Part shown: one piece after another, positions 8,523-16,904 of the stretch
Layout of the letters: the number at the start of each line of letters is the position of its first letter
Position numbering within the stretch: position 1 is the first letter of the stretch
NCBI GenBank assembly: GCA_017936585.1
Contig: JAGBFI010000025.1
Coordinates: 1-55,211 of the forward strand
Direction: 5' to 3'
From: Clostridia bacterium
Lineage (GTDB): Bacteria; Bacillota; Clostridia; Christensenellales; UBA1242
Length of the DNA stretch: 55,211 nucleotides
Notes under the pieces: generated by a model
Databases searched by the model: none
What the model was told of the DNA's origin: nothing
What the model saw: the letters and a program-made list of their open reading frames with translations, nothing else
Program-made: the position numbers and the translations under genes

Positions 8523-9107
8523 TTATTCAAGGCTTTCAAGAAAGTTTTTTGCTTGATTTGCGGCTTTTTCAACACATCTTTGGTGGGCGGAGTCTACCTC
8601 TTTTGTGCCGTCCATTTTGGAATTTTTAAAGTGAAGGCAAAGGTGTCCATGAAGACCATTTGAAAGTGTTTCGAAGCCATGTGGATATGTGCAAAGACTG
8701 GCGGGGACAAGGACATTTTCATTCAGTTTGACAAGCACTGGGCGTCTGTCCCAGGTTGTGCTTTCACCCCTTATCTCTTTCAAAATTTCGATATTTGTTT
8801 TGTTGAGTGGTTCAATGTCGGCATGATGTTTTCCACCCGTTCTTTTTGCAAAGAAACTGAGCCCAGTTTGCAGGTCGCAAATTTCAAATTCACCTTCCAA
8901 AAAGAGTGCAATCTCATCGAACGAAAGATCTAAGACTGCGGGTTGTGTGCTGTTGGAAACTTGCATTTCTGTTTCGCAAAAATTATTGATTTCATAGACA
9001 TTTTTCTCAGTGATGTTAGTGTGATTTGAAAAGATGGGATATGGCATGATTGCCGAAAAAATCGCTGCAAATATAAAAAATAAAAATCCATAAAACACTT
9101 TCTTCAT
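8523..9107 (-). CDS. Secreted protein with a conserved His-rich cell-envelope domain
   Basis: A 194-residue protein with a signal peptide (MKKVFYGFLFFIFAAIFSA). The mature part carries a conserved pattern I associate with secreted clostridial proteins: KRTGGKHHADIEPL, an Ile-rich helix, WDRRPVLV, VPASLCTYPHG, then GLHGHLCLHFKNSKMDGT and SAHQRC near the C-terminus. Several His, Asp and Cys residues are candidates for metal binding or catalysis, but I know of no assigned function. The ATG at 9107 is preferred; an upstream TTG at 9125 would only extend the signal peptide. It is transcribed away from the YkvI-like gene at 9193; the shared upstream gap is 85 bp. Confidence 0.65.
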   Translation of the reverse strand: MKKVFYGFLFFIFAAIFSAIMPYPIFSNHTNITEKNVYEINNFCETEMQVSNSTQPAVLDLSFDEIALFLEGEFEICDLQTGLSFFAKRTGGKHHADIEPLNKTNIEILKEIRGESTTWDRRPVLVKLNENVLVPASLCTYPHGFETLSNGLHGHLCLHFKNSKMDGTKEVDSAHQRCVEKAANQAKNFLESLE

Positions 9108-9181
9108 GCTTATATTTTGCTGCAAAAAGCGATTTTCATACTTTGTTGGAGCAAAAGGGAATTTATTTGTTTTTCGTTAAA

Positions 9182-9187
9182 TATAAT
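9182..9187 (+). promoter_or_regulatory. -10 element implying a leaderless transcript
   Basis: A perfect TATAAT ends 5 bases before the ATG at 9193. No Shine-Dalgarno sequence fits between them, and transcription should begin at or next to the start codon. The -35 region is weak. Confidence 0.55.
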
Positions 9188-9192
9188 TTAAC

Positions 9193-10158
9193 ATGGCTAA
9201 AATCTTTATGATTGTTTTTGTCATTTTTGGCACGGTTGTGGGGTCAGGATTCTCAAGCGGAAAGGAAATTATGATTTTTTTCAGCCGCTTTGGGGTGGCT
9301 TCTTATTTTTATATTCTGCTTGCTGGGATGCTATTTTTTGCCCTTTTTTGGTTTTTCTTGTCGAAAAGCAAGAAGATTTTGGCATGTATTGAAAACTCGA
9401 AAATCATCAACTGGACAACCCTTTTTGTTTCAGTTGTTTTTTGTGCTTCAATGTTTGCGGGACTTAAGAGTCTTTTTTCTTATGTGCCGCTTTGGGCGAA
9501 TGTTCTGCTTGTGTCGGTTGTTATGGCGATTTGTTTGTTTTCAGCATTCAAGGGGATGGACGGGCTTGCAAAAATCAACATCATTTTGATGCCGATTGCG
9601 TCACTTCTTTTTTTTGCGGTAATCATTTCGTGCCTTTCGACTTCAACAGCCTTTGATTTTTCTCTCAGTCCGTTGGCTGGGTTGTTGTATTGCCCGCTTT
9701 ATGTTGCCCTCAACACCTGCATGAGTGGATTTGTTATCTCAAAAATGGGGGAAGGATTGACGAAAAAACAGACATTTTTTGTATGTCTGTTTTCAACGCT
9801 GCTGCTTGTCGTGTTTTTGCTGTTCGCAAATCTAGTTTTGCAACAAAACAGTGAAGCTATTTACAGTGATATGCCATTTTTATATTTGACAAGCGGGAAA
9901 AATTTTTCCTTTGTTTTGGCTTATGTTGTCATTTTGATTGGTTGTTTGACAACCCTTATTTCGCTTTGTTTCACAATCAAAACCTCGCTTGACAAAGCTT
10001 TCAAATCTGAGGAAATCAACGCACTTTTGTCGGTATTTTTCCCTTTTGCCATCAGCAGTTTGGGCTTTTCGCAGATTGTGTCGTTCCTCTATCCAATTTG
10101 CAGTGTGATTGGCATTTTTATGCTGTTTTATTTGATTTATGCCGAAATCAGGACTTAG
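9193..10158 (+). CDS. YkvI-family multi-pass membrane transporter
   Basis: A 321-residue, strongly hydrophobic protein with about ten predicted membrane helices. The first helix carries GTVVGSGFSSGKEIMIFF, the broken-helix glycine motif typical of the YkvI branch of the APC/amino-acid permease superfamily (COG3949). A second short conserved stretch is MSGFVISKMGEGL near residue 180. The substrate is unknown; amino acids or similar small solutes are usual for the superfamily. The start codon lies directly after a TATAAT box. Its 3' end overlaps the 3' end of the reverse-strand permease gene by 11 bases. Confidence 0.75.
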   Translation: MAKIFMIVFVIFGTVVGSGFSSGKEIMIFFSRFGVASYFYILLAGMLFFALFWFFLSKSKKILACIENSKIINWTTLFVSVVFCASMFAGLKSLFSYVPLWANVLLVSVVMAICLFSAFKGMDGLAKINIILMPIASLLFFAVIISCLSTSTAFDFSLSPLAGLLYCPLYVALNTCMSGFVISKMGEGLTKKQTFFVCLFSTLLLVVFLLFANLVLQQNSEAIYSDMPFLYLTSGKNFSFVLAYVVILIGCLTTLISLCFTIKTSLDKAFKSEEINALLSVFFPFAISSLGFSQIVSFLYPICSVIGIFMLFYLIYAEIRT

Positions 10159-10972
10159 CACCCGGGTTATATTTCTTTTCCAAGAGACTGACGAAGTAAT
10201 ACATTCCGAAGGCGAGGATGCAAAGTATCATTGTGGATGCCATCACGAGGTCAATTTTGAAGATTTGCCCACCATAGACAATCAGATAGCCACGACCGGC
10301 TTTGCTTGTCAGATATTCTCCCATAATGCTGCCGACCCAACTCATGCCGACATTGATTTTCAGAACGGACACAAACTCTGGCATTGAGCTTGGGAGTACA
10401 AGTTTAAACAAAATTTGAAGTTTGCTTGCGTGCATTGATTTCATCAGTAGAATTTTGCCCTCTTCAACTGCCAAAAAGGCGGAGAGCATGCTCATGATTG
10501 TGATGACAATGCATATCAGCACGCACATCAACACGATTGCACTTGTTCCAGCACCGACCCATAGGATGATGACAGGGCCGAGGGCAATCTTTGGAAGGGA
10601 GTTTAGCACGACAATGTATGGCTCAAACACCTTGCGAACCTTTTCGTTCCACCACAGCAGCACGGCGATGACATAGCCAACCGCAGTTGCAATTCCAAAC
10701 CCAATCAGGGTTTCATAAAGCGTGACCCAGCTGTGTGTGAGCAAGGTTCCATTTTGCGCCATGGTGCCTATTTGTGCGAAAATTCGCGATGGTGAGCTGA
10801 CAAAAAACGGGTCTAAGACTTTGTAATATGTCAGAAGTTCCCAAATCCCAAGAAAAGCCACAAGCACAAAAACTCGGAAGAAATTGATGACAAATTTGTC
10901 CTTTTTAAGCCTTTTTACATAAAGTTGGTGCGATTTTGAGAAGTTAGGTTTTGTTTTTTGCTGTTTCTTCAT
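10148..10972 (-). CDS. ABC importer permease (SsuC/TauC/ThiX type)
   Basis: A 274-residue inner-membrane permease of the nitrate/sulfonate/thiamine-precursor branch (BPD_transp_1). Six membrane helices are visible. The cytoplasmic coupling loop, with MHASKLQILFKLVLPSSMPE near residues 180-200, matches the EAA motif where the ATPase docks. The start at 10972 follows GGAGG with 9-nt spacing; a longer frame to 11011 lacks support. The gene overlaps the end of the ATPase gene by 29 bases, so the two are translated together. No substrate-binding protein gene is adjacent, and substrate specificity cannot be read from the sequence. Confidence 0.85.
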   Translation of the reverse strand: MKKQQKTKPNFSKSHQLYVKRLKKDKFVINFFRVFVLVAFLGIWELLTYYKVLDPFFVSSPSRIFAQIGTMAQNGTLLTHSWVTLYETLIGFGIATAVGYVIAVLLWWNEKVRKVFEPYIVVLNSLPKIALGPVIILWVGAGTSAIVLMCVLICIVITIMSMLSAFLAVEEGKILLMKSMHASKLQILFKLVLPSSMPEFVSVLKINVGMSWVGSIMGEYLTSKAGRGYLIVYGGQIFKIDLVMASTMILCILAFGMYYFVSLLEKKYNPGAKS

Positions 10973-11723
10973 TTGAAAGTTGCCTCCATATATGGTCAAA
11001 AAGTGAGGCAAAAGTTGGAGTTTCCCTCTTTTTCAGCGGGCTGGTGCCCTCCAAATTTAAACTTAAAGTTTCCCTCACTGTTGCGGGACGCGAGGTGAGG
11101 ATGATGATTTTGTCGGACATTGAAATTGCTTCTGATATGTCGTGGGTGACAAGAATTGCTGTCTTTTGTTCACTTTTGATGATTTCATAAACATCATCGC
11201 AGACTGACAGTCTTGTTTGATAGTCAAGCGCCGAAAACGGCTCGTCAAGAAGAAGGAGTTTTGGTTCCATTGTCAGTGTGCGAATCAGCGCCACGCGTTG
11301 TCGCATTCCGCCCGAAAGAGAGCGAGGTTTTTGGTCTTTAAAACCATATAAATCATATTTTTTCAAAAGTTCTTCAGCCATGGCTAGTTTTTCTTCCTTG
11401 TCCTTTGGCTTTTGAATTTCAAGCCCAAGTGTGATGTTTTTCCATACGGTTCTCCATTCAAAAAGGAAGTCCTTTTGAAACATATATCCAATTTTTTTGA
11501 TGTCGATTTTGTCTTCTCCGTCCAGCGTGATTTTTCCGGATGATGGCGTCAGCAATCCAGCCGTCAGTGACAGTATGGTTGTTTTTCCGTAGCCGCTTGG
11601 CCCAACCAGAGAGACGAAAGAATTTTCTTCAACATCGAAATTCACATTGTTTAAGGCGAAGATTTCGTCATTTTTTGTTTGGTAGAAATAGTTGACATTT
11701 TTAAATGTAAGTAAATTTTTCAT
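10944..11723 (-). CDS. ABC importer ATPase (SsuB/TauB/ThiZ type)
   Basis: A 259-residue nucleotide-binding subunit for the neighbouring permease. It has Walker A GPSGYGKTT (Tyr where Cys or Ser is usual), a Q-loop at MFQKDFL, signature LSGGMRQRVAL, Walker B LLLLDEPFSALD and the switch His in LVTHDISEA. The start at 11723 follows a GAGG-type site; the frame is open to 11990 but the extra residues look random. The family imports nitrate, alkanesulfonates, bicarbonate or thiamine precursors. Without a binding protein here the substrate stays open. It is divergent from the phage operon that begins 88 bp away at 11811. Confidence 0.88.
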   Translation of the reverse strand: MKNLLTFKNVNYFYQTKNDEIFALNNVNFDVEENSFVSLVGPSGYGKTTILSLTAGLLTPSSGKITLDGEDKIDIKKIGYMFQKDFLFEWRTVWKNITLGLEIQKPKDKEEKLAMAEELLKKYDLYGFKDQKPRSLSGGMRQRVALIRTLTMEPKLLLLDEPFSALDYQTRLSVCDDVYEIIKSEQKTAILVTHDISEAISMSDKIIILTSRPATVRETLSLNLEGTSPLKKRETPTFASLFDHIWRQLSNEETAKNKT

Positions 11724-11810
11724 AACACGTCCTCTACATTTACATTCTATTTTCACAAAAAATTTTTGTGCTTTGCAAAATTTTGGCACACTTTGTTGTT
11801 TTTGCTGAAA

Positions 11811-12152
11811 ATGCGTTTTACAATTTTGGCAAAAGTTGAGGAAGAGAGGGAAAAGGTGGAAGAGGAAGAAATCAAGGATGCAATTCTGAAGAAGGCACTG
11901 GGATACGAAATTGACGAGATTGTTGAGGAATATTCCACGGACGAGAACGGAAATGCGGTTTTGACAAAGCGAAAAATCACAAAAAAACATAATCCGCCGG
12001 ACATCAATGCGCTCAAGTTTTTGCTAGAGCAGGAAGATTTTGATGATGACATCTCAAAAATGACTGACAGCCAGCTTGAGGCCGAGAAAATACGACTTTT
12101 GAAACTTTTGGACGACAAGGAGAAAAAGAAAAATGAAGATGGAAATGTGTAA
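11811..12152 (+). CDS. Probable phage terminase small-subunit-like protein
   Basis: A 113-residue acidic protein and the first gene of the head operon. The stretch KKALGYEIDEIVEEYSTDENGNAVLTKRKITKKHNPPDINALKFLLE resembles, in pieces (KKALGYE, then PPDINALKFLLE), a protein family encoded next to terminase genes in phages of Firmicutes and often annotated as small terminase or DNA-packaging protein. The ATG at 11811 has no clear ribosome-binding site. A GTG near 11851, just after an AGAGGG stretch, would give a shorter protein beginning just before KDAILKKALGYE. It overlaps the next gene by 20 bases. The assignment rests on recalled family resemblance and on context. Confidence 0.5.
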   Translation: MRFTILAKVEEEREKVEEEEIKDAILKKALGYEIDEIVEEYSTDENGNAVLTKRKITKKHNPPDINALKFLLEQEDFDDDISKMTDSQLEAEKIRLLKLLDDKEKKKNEDGNV

Positions 12153-12348
12153 ACACCAGCTTAAATGTGACTTCTATGGTTGTAAAAACATGGCAAAATA
12201 CAGTTTCAGCACAAAGGGCTTCATCAGAAAAGATCTTGTTTTTTGCGATGACTGTATGAAGAAAATGTTTGAGTGTTTTTCGAAAACAATGGTGCCAAAA
12301 CCAATCGAGGCACCATTTAAGGGGAGAAAGAAAAAGGAGAGAGTATGA
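12133..12348 (+). CDS. Small zinc-ribbon-like protein
   Basis: A 71-residue protein with two Cys pairs: CKHQLKCDFYGC near the start and CDDCMKKMFEC at residues 37-47. This is the spacing of a small treble-clef or zinc-ribbon fold. The C-terminus is basic (FKGRKKKERV). It is encoded between the terminase-small-like protein and the portal, overlapping both (20 and 4 bases), so translation is probably coupled. A second ATG at 12139 is possible. It may bind DNA or another packaging protein; no family was recognised. Confidence 0.6.
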   Translation: MKMEMCKHQLKCDFYGCKNMAKYSFSTKGFIRKDLVFCDDCMKKMFECFSKTMVPKPIEAPFKGRKKKERV

Positions 12349-14198
12349 GAAAAGAAATTGATATTGTGAAGGAAACTCTGGAAGATTTTGAGGCGAGGGT
12401 TAAACAACGCAAAAACTTTGACAATCAGTGGCAGATGAACATGAATTTCTATATGGGGAACCAATATTGTGATGTTGGCTATGGCGGCTTTGTGCGTGAA
12501 ACGGACAAGCAATATTTTTGGCAGGAGAGGGAGGTTTTCAATCATATCGCACCAATCATTGATGTGAGACTTTCAAAACTTTCAAAAATCAAGCCAAGAA
12601 TGCAAGTTTTGCCTGCAACAAATGAGGAAGGCGACATCTACACTGCCAAGGTTGGCAAAAAGATTTTGGATTCTGTGACAAATAAAATGAATTTAACGGC
12701 GAAAATTAACCAAGCAACAAAATGGAGCGAAATTTGTGGAACAAGTTTCTATAAAATCTCTTGGAATTCCAATCTTGGGCAGGTTGTGGCGCTTGAAGAT
12801 GACGGCGGAAAAATCAAAATGGGGGACGTTGAAATCAGTGTTTGTTCGCCGTTTGAAATCTATCCGGACAGTTCGACACATGAAAGTTTGAGCGACTGCC
12901 AGAGCATCATCCATGCGAGAGCATACACAACCACACAAATCAAACAAATGTTTGGGATTGAAGTTGAAGGCAAGGATGTGAATGTTTATTCGCTTGACGG
13001 GTCGTCTTCTTCGCTTGGGGGACTTGGATACAGCGGACTTTCTGCAAAGTTGATTGAAACGACACGAAGCGACAGTGCCATTGTGCTTGAAAAATATGTC
13101 AAGCCGAACGAAACACATCCGGACGGAAGGTTGATTATCATTGCCGGGGACAAATTGGTGTTTGATGGTGAAATGCCATACATCAATGGTGCGGACGGAA
13201 AGAGAGAATTTCCATTTGTCAGACAAATTTGCAATGAGGAAGTTGGCAATTTCTGGGGAGTGTCGATGATTTCAAGACTTATTCCAATTCAAAGGGCATA
13301 CAACGCTGTGAAGAACCGCAAGCACGAATATCTCAACCGCTTGACCCTTGGAGTTTTGGCAGTGGAAGATGGAAGTGTTGACATTGACAACTTGGAAGAA
13401 GAGGGCTTGGCTCCGGGCAAGATTTTGGTTTATCGTCAAGGTTCAAACGCTCCGGCATTCTTGGGAGGAGAGCAAGTTCCTTCTGATTTTGAAAAGGAAG
13501 AAGAAAGACTTTTGCAAGAGTTCTATGCCCTCAGCGGGACAAGTGAACTGGGCACGATGGACAATGTTTCGGCATCGCTTTCTGGGGTGGCTCTTGAACT
13601 TTTGATTGATGAAAACGAATCAAGACTTATTTTCACGACAGACAGCATAAAATCAGCAATTAAAACAATTGCAAAGCACATTTTGAGACTTTATAAACAA
13701 TATTCAACTTTCCCACGACTCATCAAAATTATGGGTGAGGATGGGCAATTGGAAGTTCTGTATTTCAAAGGAAATGACATCTCAAGTGATGATGTGCAGT
13801 TTGATACTGACAATGAAACGAACAACACACTCTCTCAACGTAGAGACATGATTTTCTCGCTGCTTGATAAGGGGCTTTTGTCCGACGAAAACGGCAAAAT
13901 AAGTACGTCAGTGAGAAATAAAATCATGGAAAATATTGGTTTTGGAATTTGGGACACTTCGGTGGATTTAAGCGATCTTCACAACAAAAATGCTGACCAA
14001 GAGAACGTCAGAATGAAAGACGGAGAAAGCGTTTCTGTGAAAGAGATTGATGACCATGAATTACACTTGACACAACATATTGCGTTTATGCTTAAGGTGC
14101 TTTATGCTGCCGATGTTGAATCAAAAATTGAGGAAAACTTTTTGAAACACGTCCGTGAGCATAAAGCAATGCAATCAAAAAATGAAAAGGGAGAATGA
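12345..14198 (+). CDS. Phage portal protein (P22-type size)
   Basis: A 617-residue protein that fits a podovirus or P22-like portal. It has QRKNFDNQWQMNMNFYMGNQY near the N-terminus and TNKMNLTAKINQATKWSEICG near residue 115. VEISVCSPFEIYPD follows; that PFEIYPDSS type of motif is common in long portals. RLIPIQRAYNAVKNRKHEYLNRL (around residues 305-330) contributes to the crown or stem, and SGTSELGTMDNVSASLSGVALELL near residue 395 is another recurrent portal stretch. A portal is the dodecameric ring through which DNA is packaged. The ribosome-binding site GGAGAG lies at good distance. The stop overlaps the scaffold start (ATGA). The frame is intact, and codon use resembles chromosomal neighbours. 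Confidence 0.85.
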   Translation: MRKEIDIVKETLEDFEARVKQRKNFDNQWQMNMNFYMGNQYCDVGYGGFVRETDKQYFWQEREVFNHIAPIIDVRLSKLSKIKPRMQVLPATNEEGDIYTAKVGKKILDSVTNKMNLTAKINQATKWSEICGTSFYKISWNSNLGQVVALEDDGGKIKMGDVEISVCSPFEIYPDSSTHESLSDCQSIIHARAYTTTQIKQMFGIEVEGKDVNVYSLDGSSSSLGGLGYSGLSAKLIETTRSDSAIVLEKYVKPNETHPDGRLIIIAGDKLVFDGEMPYINGADGKREFPFVRQICNEEVGNFWGVSMISRLIPIQRAYNAVKNRKHEYLNRLTLGVLAVEDGSVDIDNLEEEGLAPGKILVYRQGSNAPAFLGGEQVPSDFEKEEERLLQEFYALSGTSELGTMDNVSASLSGVALELLIDENESRLIFTTDSIKSAIKTIAKHILRLYKQYSTFPRLIKIMGEDGQLEVLYFKGNDISSDDVQFDTDNETNNTLSQRRDMIFSLLDKGLLSDENGKISTSVRNKIMENIGFGIWDTSVDLSDLHNKNADQENVRMKDGESVSVKEIDDHELHLTQHIAFMLKVLYAADVESKIEENFLKHVREHKAMQSKNEKGE

Positions 14199-14842
14199 AA
14201 GTGATGGATGAACTTGAAATGATTGAGGAACAACCACAAAATGTTGAAACTTCTGTTGAAGAAAACATTGAGGGCTCCTCAAGTGAACAGATTGAAGAAA
14301 AAGAGTCGACAAGTGAAGCTGAAAGGGGCGTTCCCATTGGAAAATTTAAGAGTGTTGAAGACTTGTTTCAGGCATACAACAATCTGCAATCTGAATTCAC
14401 GCGTAAAAGCCAAAAATTGGCGGATTTGGAGAGAGATAAAATGACGGCAGAGCCATCTGAGGAGGATAAAACTGAGAGTGCGCTTAAATCATTCCTTTCA
14501 AAAAATCAAGAGGCGTTTGTTTATGCGGACGAGCTTAAAGTCCGTGTTGAAAATGCAAATGTCAAAGATGAGGCGGCTTTCGAAAGTGCTTGGGCGGGGC
14601 TTTTGTATGAAAAGTTGACCGGCAAGGATAGAGCGAAAGAGCCTATCATTCAAAACTTAATAAAAGATGACGAAATTCAAAATTTGGTAATTGAAAATTA
14701 CATGAAACAACTTCAAGAACAGAAAATTCCTGTTGTCATGTCTTCAAATTCTGGTGAGAGGGTGACCAAGGTGGTTGCCCCAAAGCCAGATTCTTTTGAG
14801 GAAGCGAAAAGGGTGGTTCTTGATTTGTTTGACAAAAATTAA
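14195..14842 (+). CDS. Phage scaffold-like protein
   Basis: A 215-residue, highly acidic, helical protein placed between portal and coat, the standard scaffold position. The first 45 residues are Glu/Ser-rich and probably disordered. GKFKSVEDLFQAYNNLQSEFTRKSQKLADLE (about residues 49-80) is typical of scaffolding proteins of Firmicutes phages. The C-terminal end is helical with several Lys residues, as needed to touch the coat protein. No protease motif is seen, so head assembly may not involve proteolysis by this gene product. Start and portal stop overlap as ATGA. Confidence 0.75.
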   Translation: MKVMDELEMIEEQPQNVETSVEENIEGSSSEQIEEKESTSEAERGVPIGKFKSVEDLFQAYNNLQSEFTRKSQKLADLERDKMTAEPSEEDKTESALKSFLSKNQEAFVYADELKVRVENANVKDEAAFESAWAGLLYEKLTGKDRAKEPIIQNLIKDDEIQNLVIENYMKQLQEQKIPVVMSSNSGERVTKVVAPKPDSFEEAKRVVLDLFDKN

Positions 14843-14853
14843 AAGGAGAACTT

Positions 14854-16023
14854 ATGGTTACATTATCAAGTGCTGAAAACGTGCTTAAAGACGTGTATTT
14901 GGGCGTTATTGCAGACCAAATCAACACAAAAACAAATCCACTTTTCAGTAGAATTAAAAGAAGTACAAGAAATATTGTTGGAAAAGAAGTGAGAGTTGTT
15001 GCTCCAATTGGCATCAACGGTGGAATTATGGCTGGAGAAGAGACAAGTGACCTTCCAGACGGCGTTGACACACCATATTTGTCTTTTGTTGCACCACTCA
15101 AAAACCTCTTCGGAAGATTTGAAATCAGCGACAAGGCAATCCGTTGCTCTTCAACCGATGTCAACTCTTTCGTAAACTTGTTGCAAGATGGGATGGATTC
15201 TTTGCTTAAAGCAAGCATCTTCAATCTTTCAAGAATGATTTATGGAGACGGCACCGGCTGTCTTTCAACAATCACTGTTTCTGGCGGCACTTATGCTGTT
15301 GACAACGTTGACGCAATTGCTCCAGGAATGTATGTTGACATCTACACTGGCGACACACTTAAAATTGCAAACGCACTTGTTACAAACATTGACAAGAGTG
15401 CAAAAACATTTGCAATCAGCACAACTTCAGGTGAAGCTGTTGCAACTGGTGACAAGGTTTATTTGCATAATTCAAAAGGCAACGAAATCATCGGATTGAA
15501 GGGGATTGTTAACAATTCGACACTTTATGGTGTTGACAAGTCAACTTACCCAATTATGAATGCAAAGACATACACAGCAACATCTTCTGATGCTTTTGAT
15601 GAAGACTATGTTCAAAAAGTTATCGATGACCTTGAAATGACTGGAACAAATGTCAACTTCATCAACTGCTCTTATGAACTTAAGAGAATTTATCAAAGAT
15701 ATTTGACGCTTTACAAGAAAAACATTGAATACACAACTTTGGAAGATGGAATGAAAGTTTTGACACACTTCGGAACTCCAATCGTTCCAACAAGCCAAAT
15801 CGGTGCGGGTGAATGCTATTTCCTCAACACTGACGACTTTATGTTCTATGAACTTGGAGACTGGAAGTGGCTTGAAGACGAAAGTGGAAGAGTGCTTAAA
15901 CAACACGCAAACAAGGCTGCTTATTCTGCAACTTTGGTTAAATACACAGAACTTCTTTGCCACAAGCCATCTGGCGTTGCTTTCTGTCAAAATGTTCCAA
16001 CAACAATTCCAGAAAGTGTGTAA
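14854..16023 (+). CDS. Phage major coat protein
   Basis: A 389-residue protein directly after the scaffold, with a strong ribosome-binding site (AAAAGGAG). It looks like a P22-type or related HK97-fold coat. The N-terminal helix (AENVLKDVYLGVIADQINTKTNPLFSRIKR) is followed by an extended region with Gly-rich GGIMAGEETSDLP. An inserted beta domain follows (about residues 130-215: VSGGTYAVDNVDAIAPGMYVDIYTGD and KGNEIIGLKGI), then an A-domain with TLEDGMKVLTHFGTPIVPTSQI. It has few Cys and is rich in Thr/Asn/Asp. Codon use is well adapted (many AAC, GAC, CTT), which points to strong expression or long residence in this genome. Confidence 0.8.
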   Translation: MVTLSSAENVLKDVYLGVIADQINTKTNPLFSRIKRSTRNIVGKEVRVVAPIGINGGIMAGEETSDLPDGVDTPYLSFVAPLKNLFGRFEISDKAIRCSSTDVNSFVNLLQDGMDSLLKASIFNLSRMIYGDGTGCLSTITVSGGTYAVDNVDAIAPGMYVDIYTGDTLKIANALVTNIDKSAKTFAISTTSGEAVATGDKVYLHNSKGNEIIGLKGIVNNSTLYGVDKSTYPIMNAKTYTATSSDAFDEDYVQKVIDDLEMTGTNVNFINCSYELKRIYQRYLTLYKKNIEYTTLEDGMKVLTHFGTPIVPTSQIGAGECYFLNTDDFMFYELGDWKWLEDESGRVLKQHANKAAYSATLVKYTELLCHKPSGVAFCQNVPTTIPESV

Positions 16024-16036
16024 AAGGAGTTAGTTT

Positions 16037-16357
16037 ATGAACAAGTCGTTTGAAATTGAAAGTGATTGCCTTGATATCGTGAAGAGGATTAAAAGCATTG
16101 ACGAGGATTATTTTGTTGTTTTTGAGCCTGTAAGCCAAAAATTTCAACTTCATGCCAGAAGTCAGGGGAGAAATTCTTATTGTTTGACTTTTCCGTTTGA
16201 TACTCTGGATGAGAGGTCGTATTTTCATGTGCTTAAAACCAGAGTGCAGAACAGTGATGAACTTTTAAAAATGATGGAGGAGAAAAACAGTGCGATTGAA
16301 AAGGCTAAGATGCAGGAAATTTTGAATGACTTTAAGGAGAAACTCTATGACTGTTAA
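16037..16357 (+). CDS. Small conserved phage head-region protein
   Basis: A 106-residue protein with a good ribosome-binding site (AAAAGGAG) 14 bases after the coat gene. The N-terminal half is beta-rich (DIVKRIKSIDEDYFVVFEPVSQKFQLHAR); the C-terminal half is a helix rich in Glu and Lys. I associate this pattern with small proteins encoded after the coat in clostridial phages, but no function is known. It may be a decoration or connector protein. It overlaps the next gene by 11 bases. Confidence 0.55.
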   Translation: MNKSFEIESDCLDIVKRIKSIDEDYFVVFEPVSQKFQLHARSQGRNSYCLTFPFDTLDERSYFHVLKTRVQNSDELLKMMEEKNSAIEKAKMQEILNDFKEKLYDC

Positions 16358-16904
16358 AGAAATAATTAAATTGGTTTGTGAATTTGTTGGTGAGAGTGAG
16401 ATTTTTTCAAAGTTCTCCCAAGATTCAACCTTAAACGAGGTTGAACAAGAAAAGGTTGACAGAATGCTGCGTTGTTTCAATTTGGTTAACCAAGAAATCG
16501 CGAGTGACTATTTGCCATTTTTGACAAAAGAGAATGTTGAAATGAAGGGGGATATCATCAATTTTGCTGACTTGAGCAAGAGACTCGTAAACATTTATGA
16601 GGTAAGAAATAGATTTGGCATGAGTTTGAAATTTAAACTTTTCCCAAATTATGTCGAGGTTGCTGGAAAGGCAAAATCGGTGACATACAGTTTTCTGCCT
16701 GACGAAAAAGGTCTTGAAGATGATGTTGAAATGATGTGCGGACTGAGTGAAAGGGTGTATGCCTATGGCATTGCGAGCGAATATCTTTTGATTGACGGTG
16801 TCAGTGAGGATGCAGAAATCTGGGAGAGCAGGTTTAAGGAAAGCTTGTTTATGTTGTCAAGAAGAAGAGGTGAACATATTTTGCCAAAGAGGAGATGGCT
16901 TTGA
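16347..16904 (+). CDS. Probable head-tail connector or head-completion protein (P22 gp4-like position)
   Basis: A 185-residue protein whose true start at 16347 follows AAGGAGAAACTCT; the longer frame from 16326 runs over that site. The opening MTVKEIIKLVCEFVGESE is helical. SDYLPFLTKENVEMKGDIINFADLSKRLVNIYEV follows (about residues 52-86), and RVYAYGIASEYLLIDGVSEDAEIWESRF near residue 133 is a helix pair like those of ring-forming connectors. Length and position between coat and the 500-residue protein match P22 gp4, the first tail accessory factor. This is inferred from order and fold hints, not from a motif. Confidence 0.5.
   Translation: MTVKEIIKLVCEFVGESEIFSKFSQDSTLNEVEQEKVDRMLRCFNLVNQEIASDYLPFLTKENVEMKGDIINFADLSKRLVNIYEVRNRFGMSLKFKLFPNYVEVAGKAKSVTYSFLPDEKGLEDDVEMMCGLSERVYAYGIASEYLLIDGVSEDAEIWESRFKESLFMLSRRRGEHILPKRRWL

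Noticed and set aside
14195..14842. Head maturation protease fused to the scaffold
   Set aside because: No Ser-His or ClpP-like motif is visible; the protein is acidic and helical throughout.
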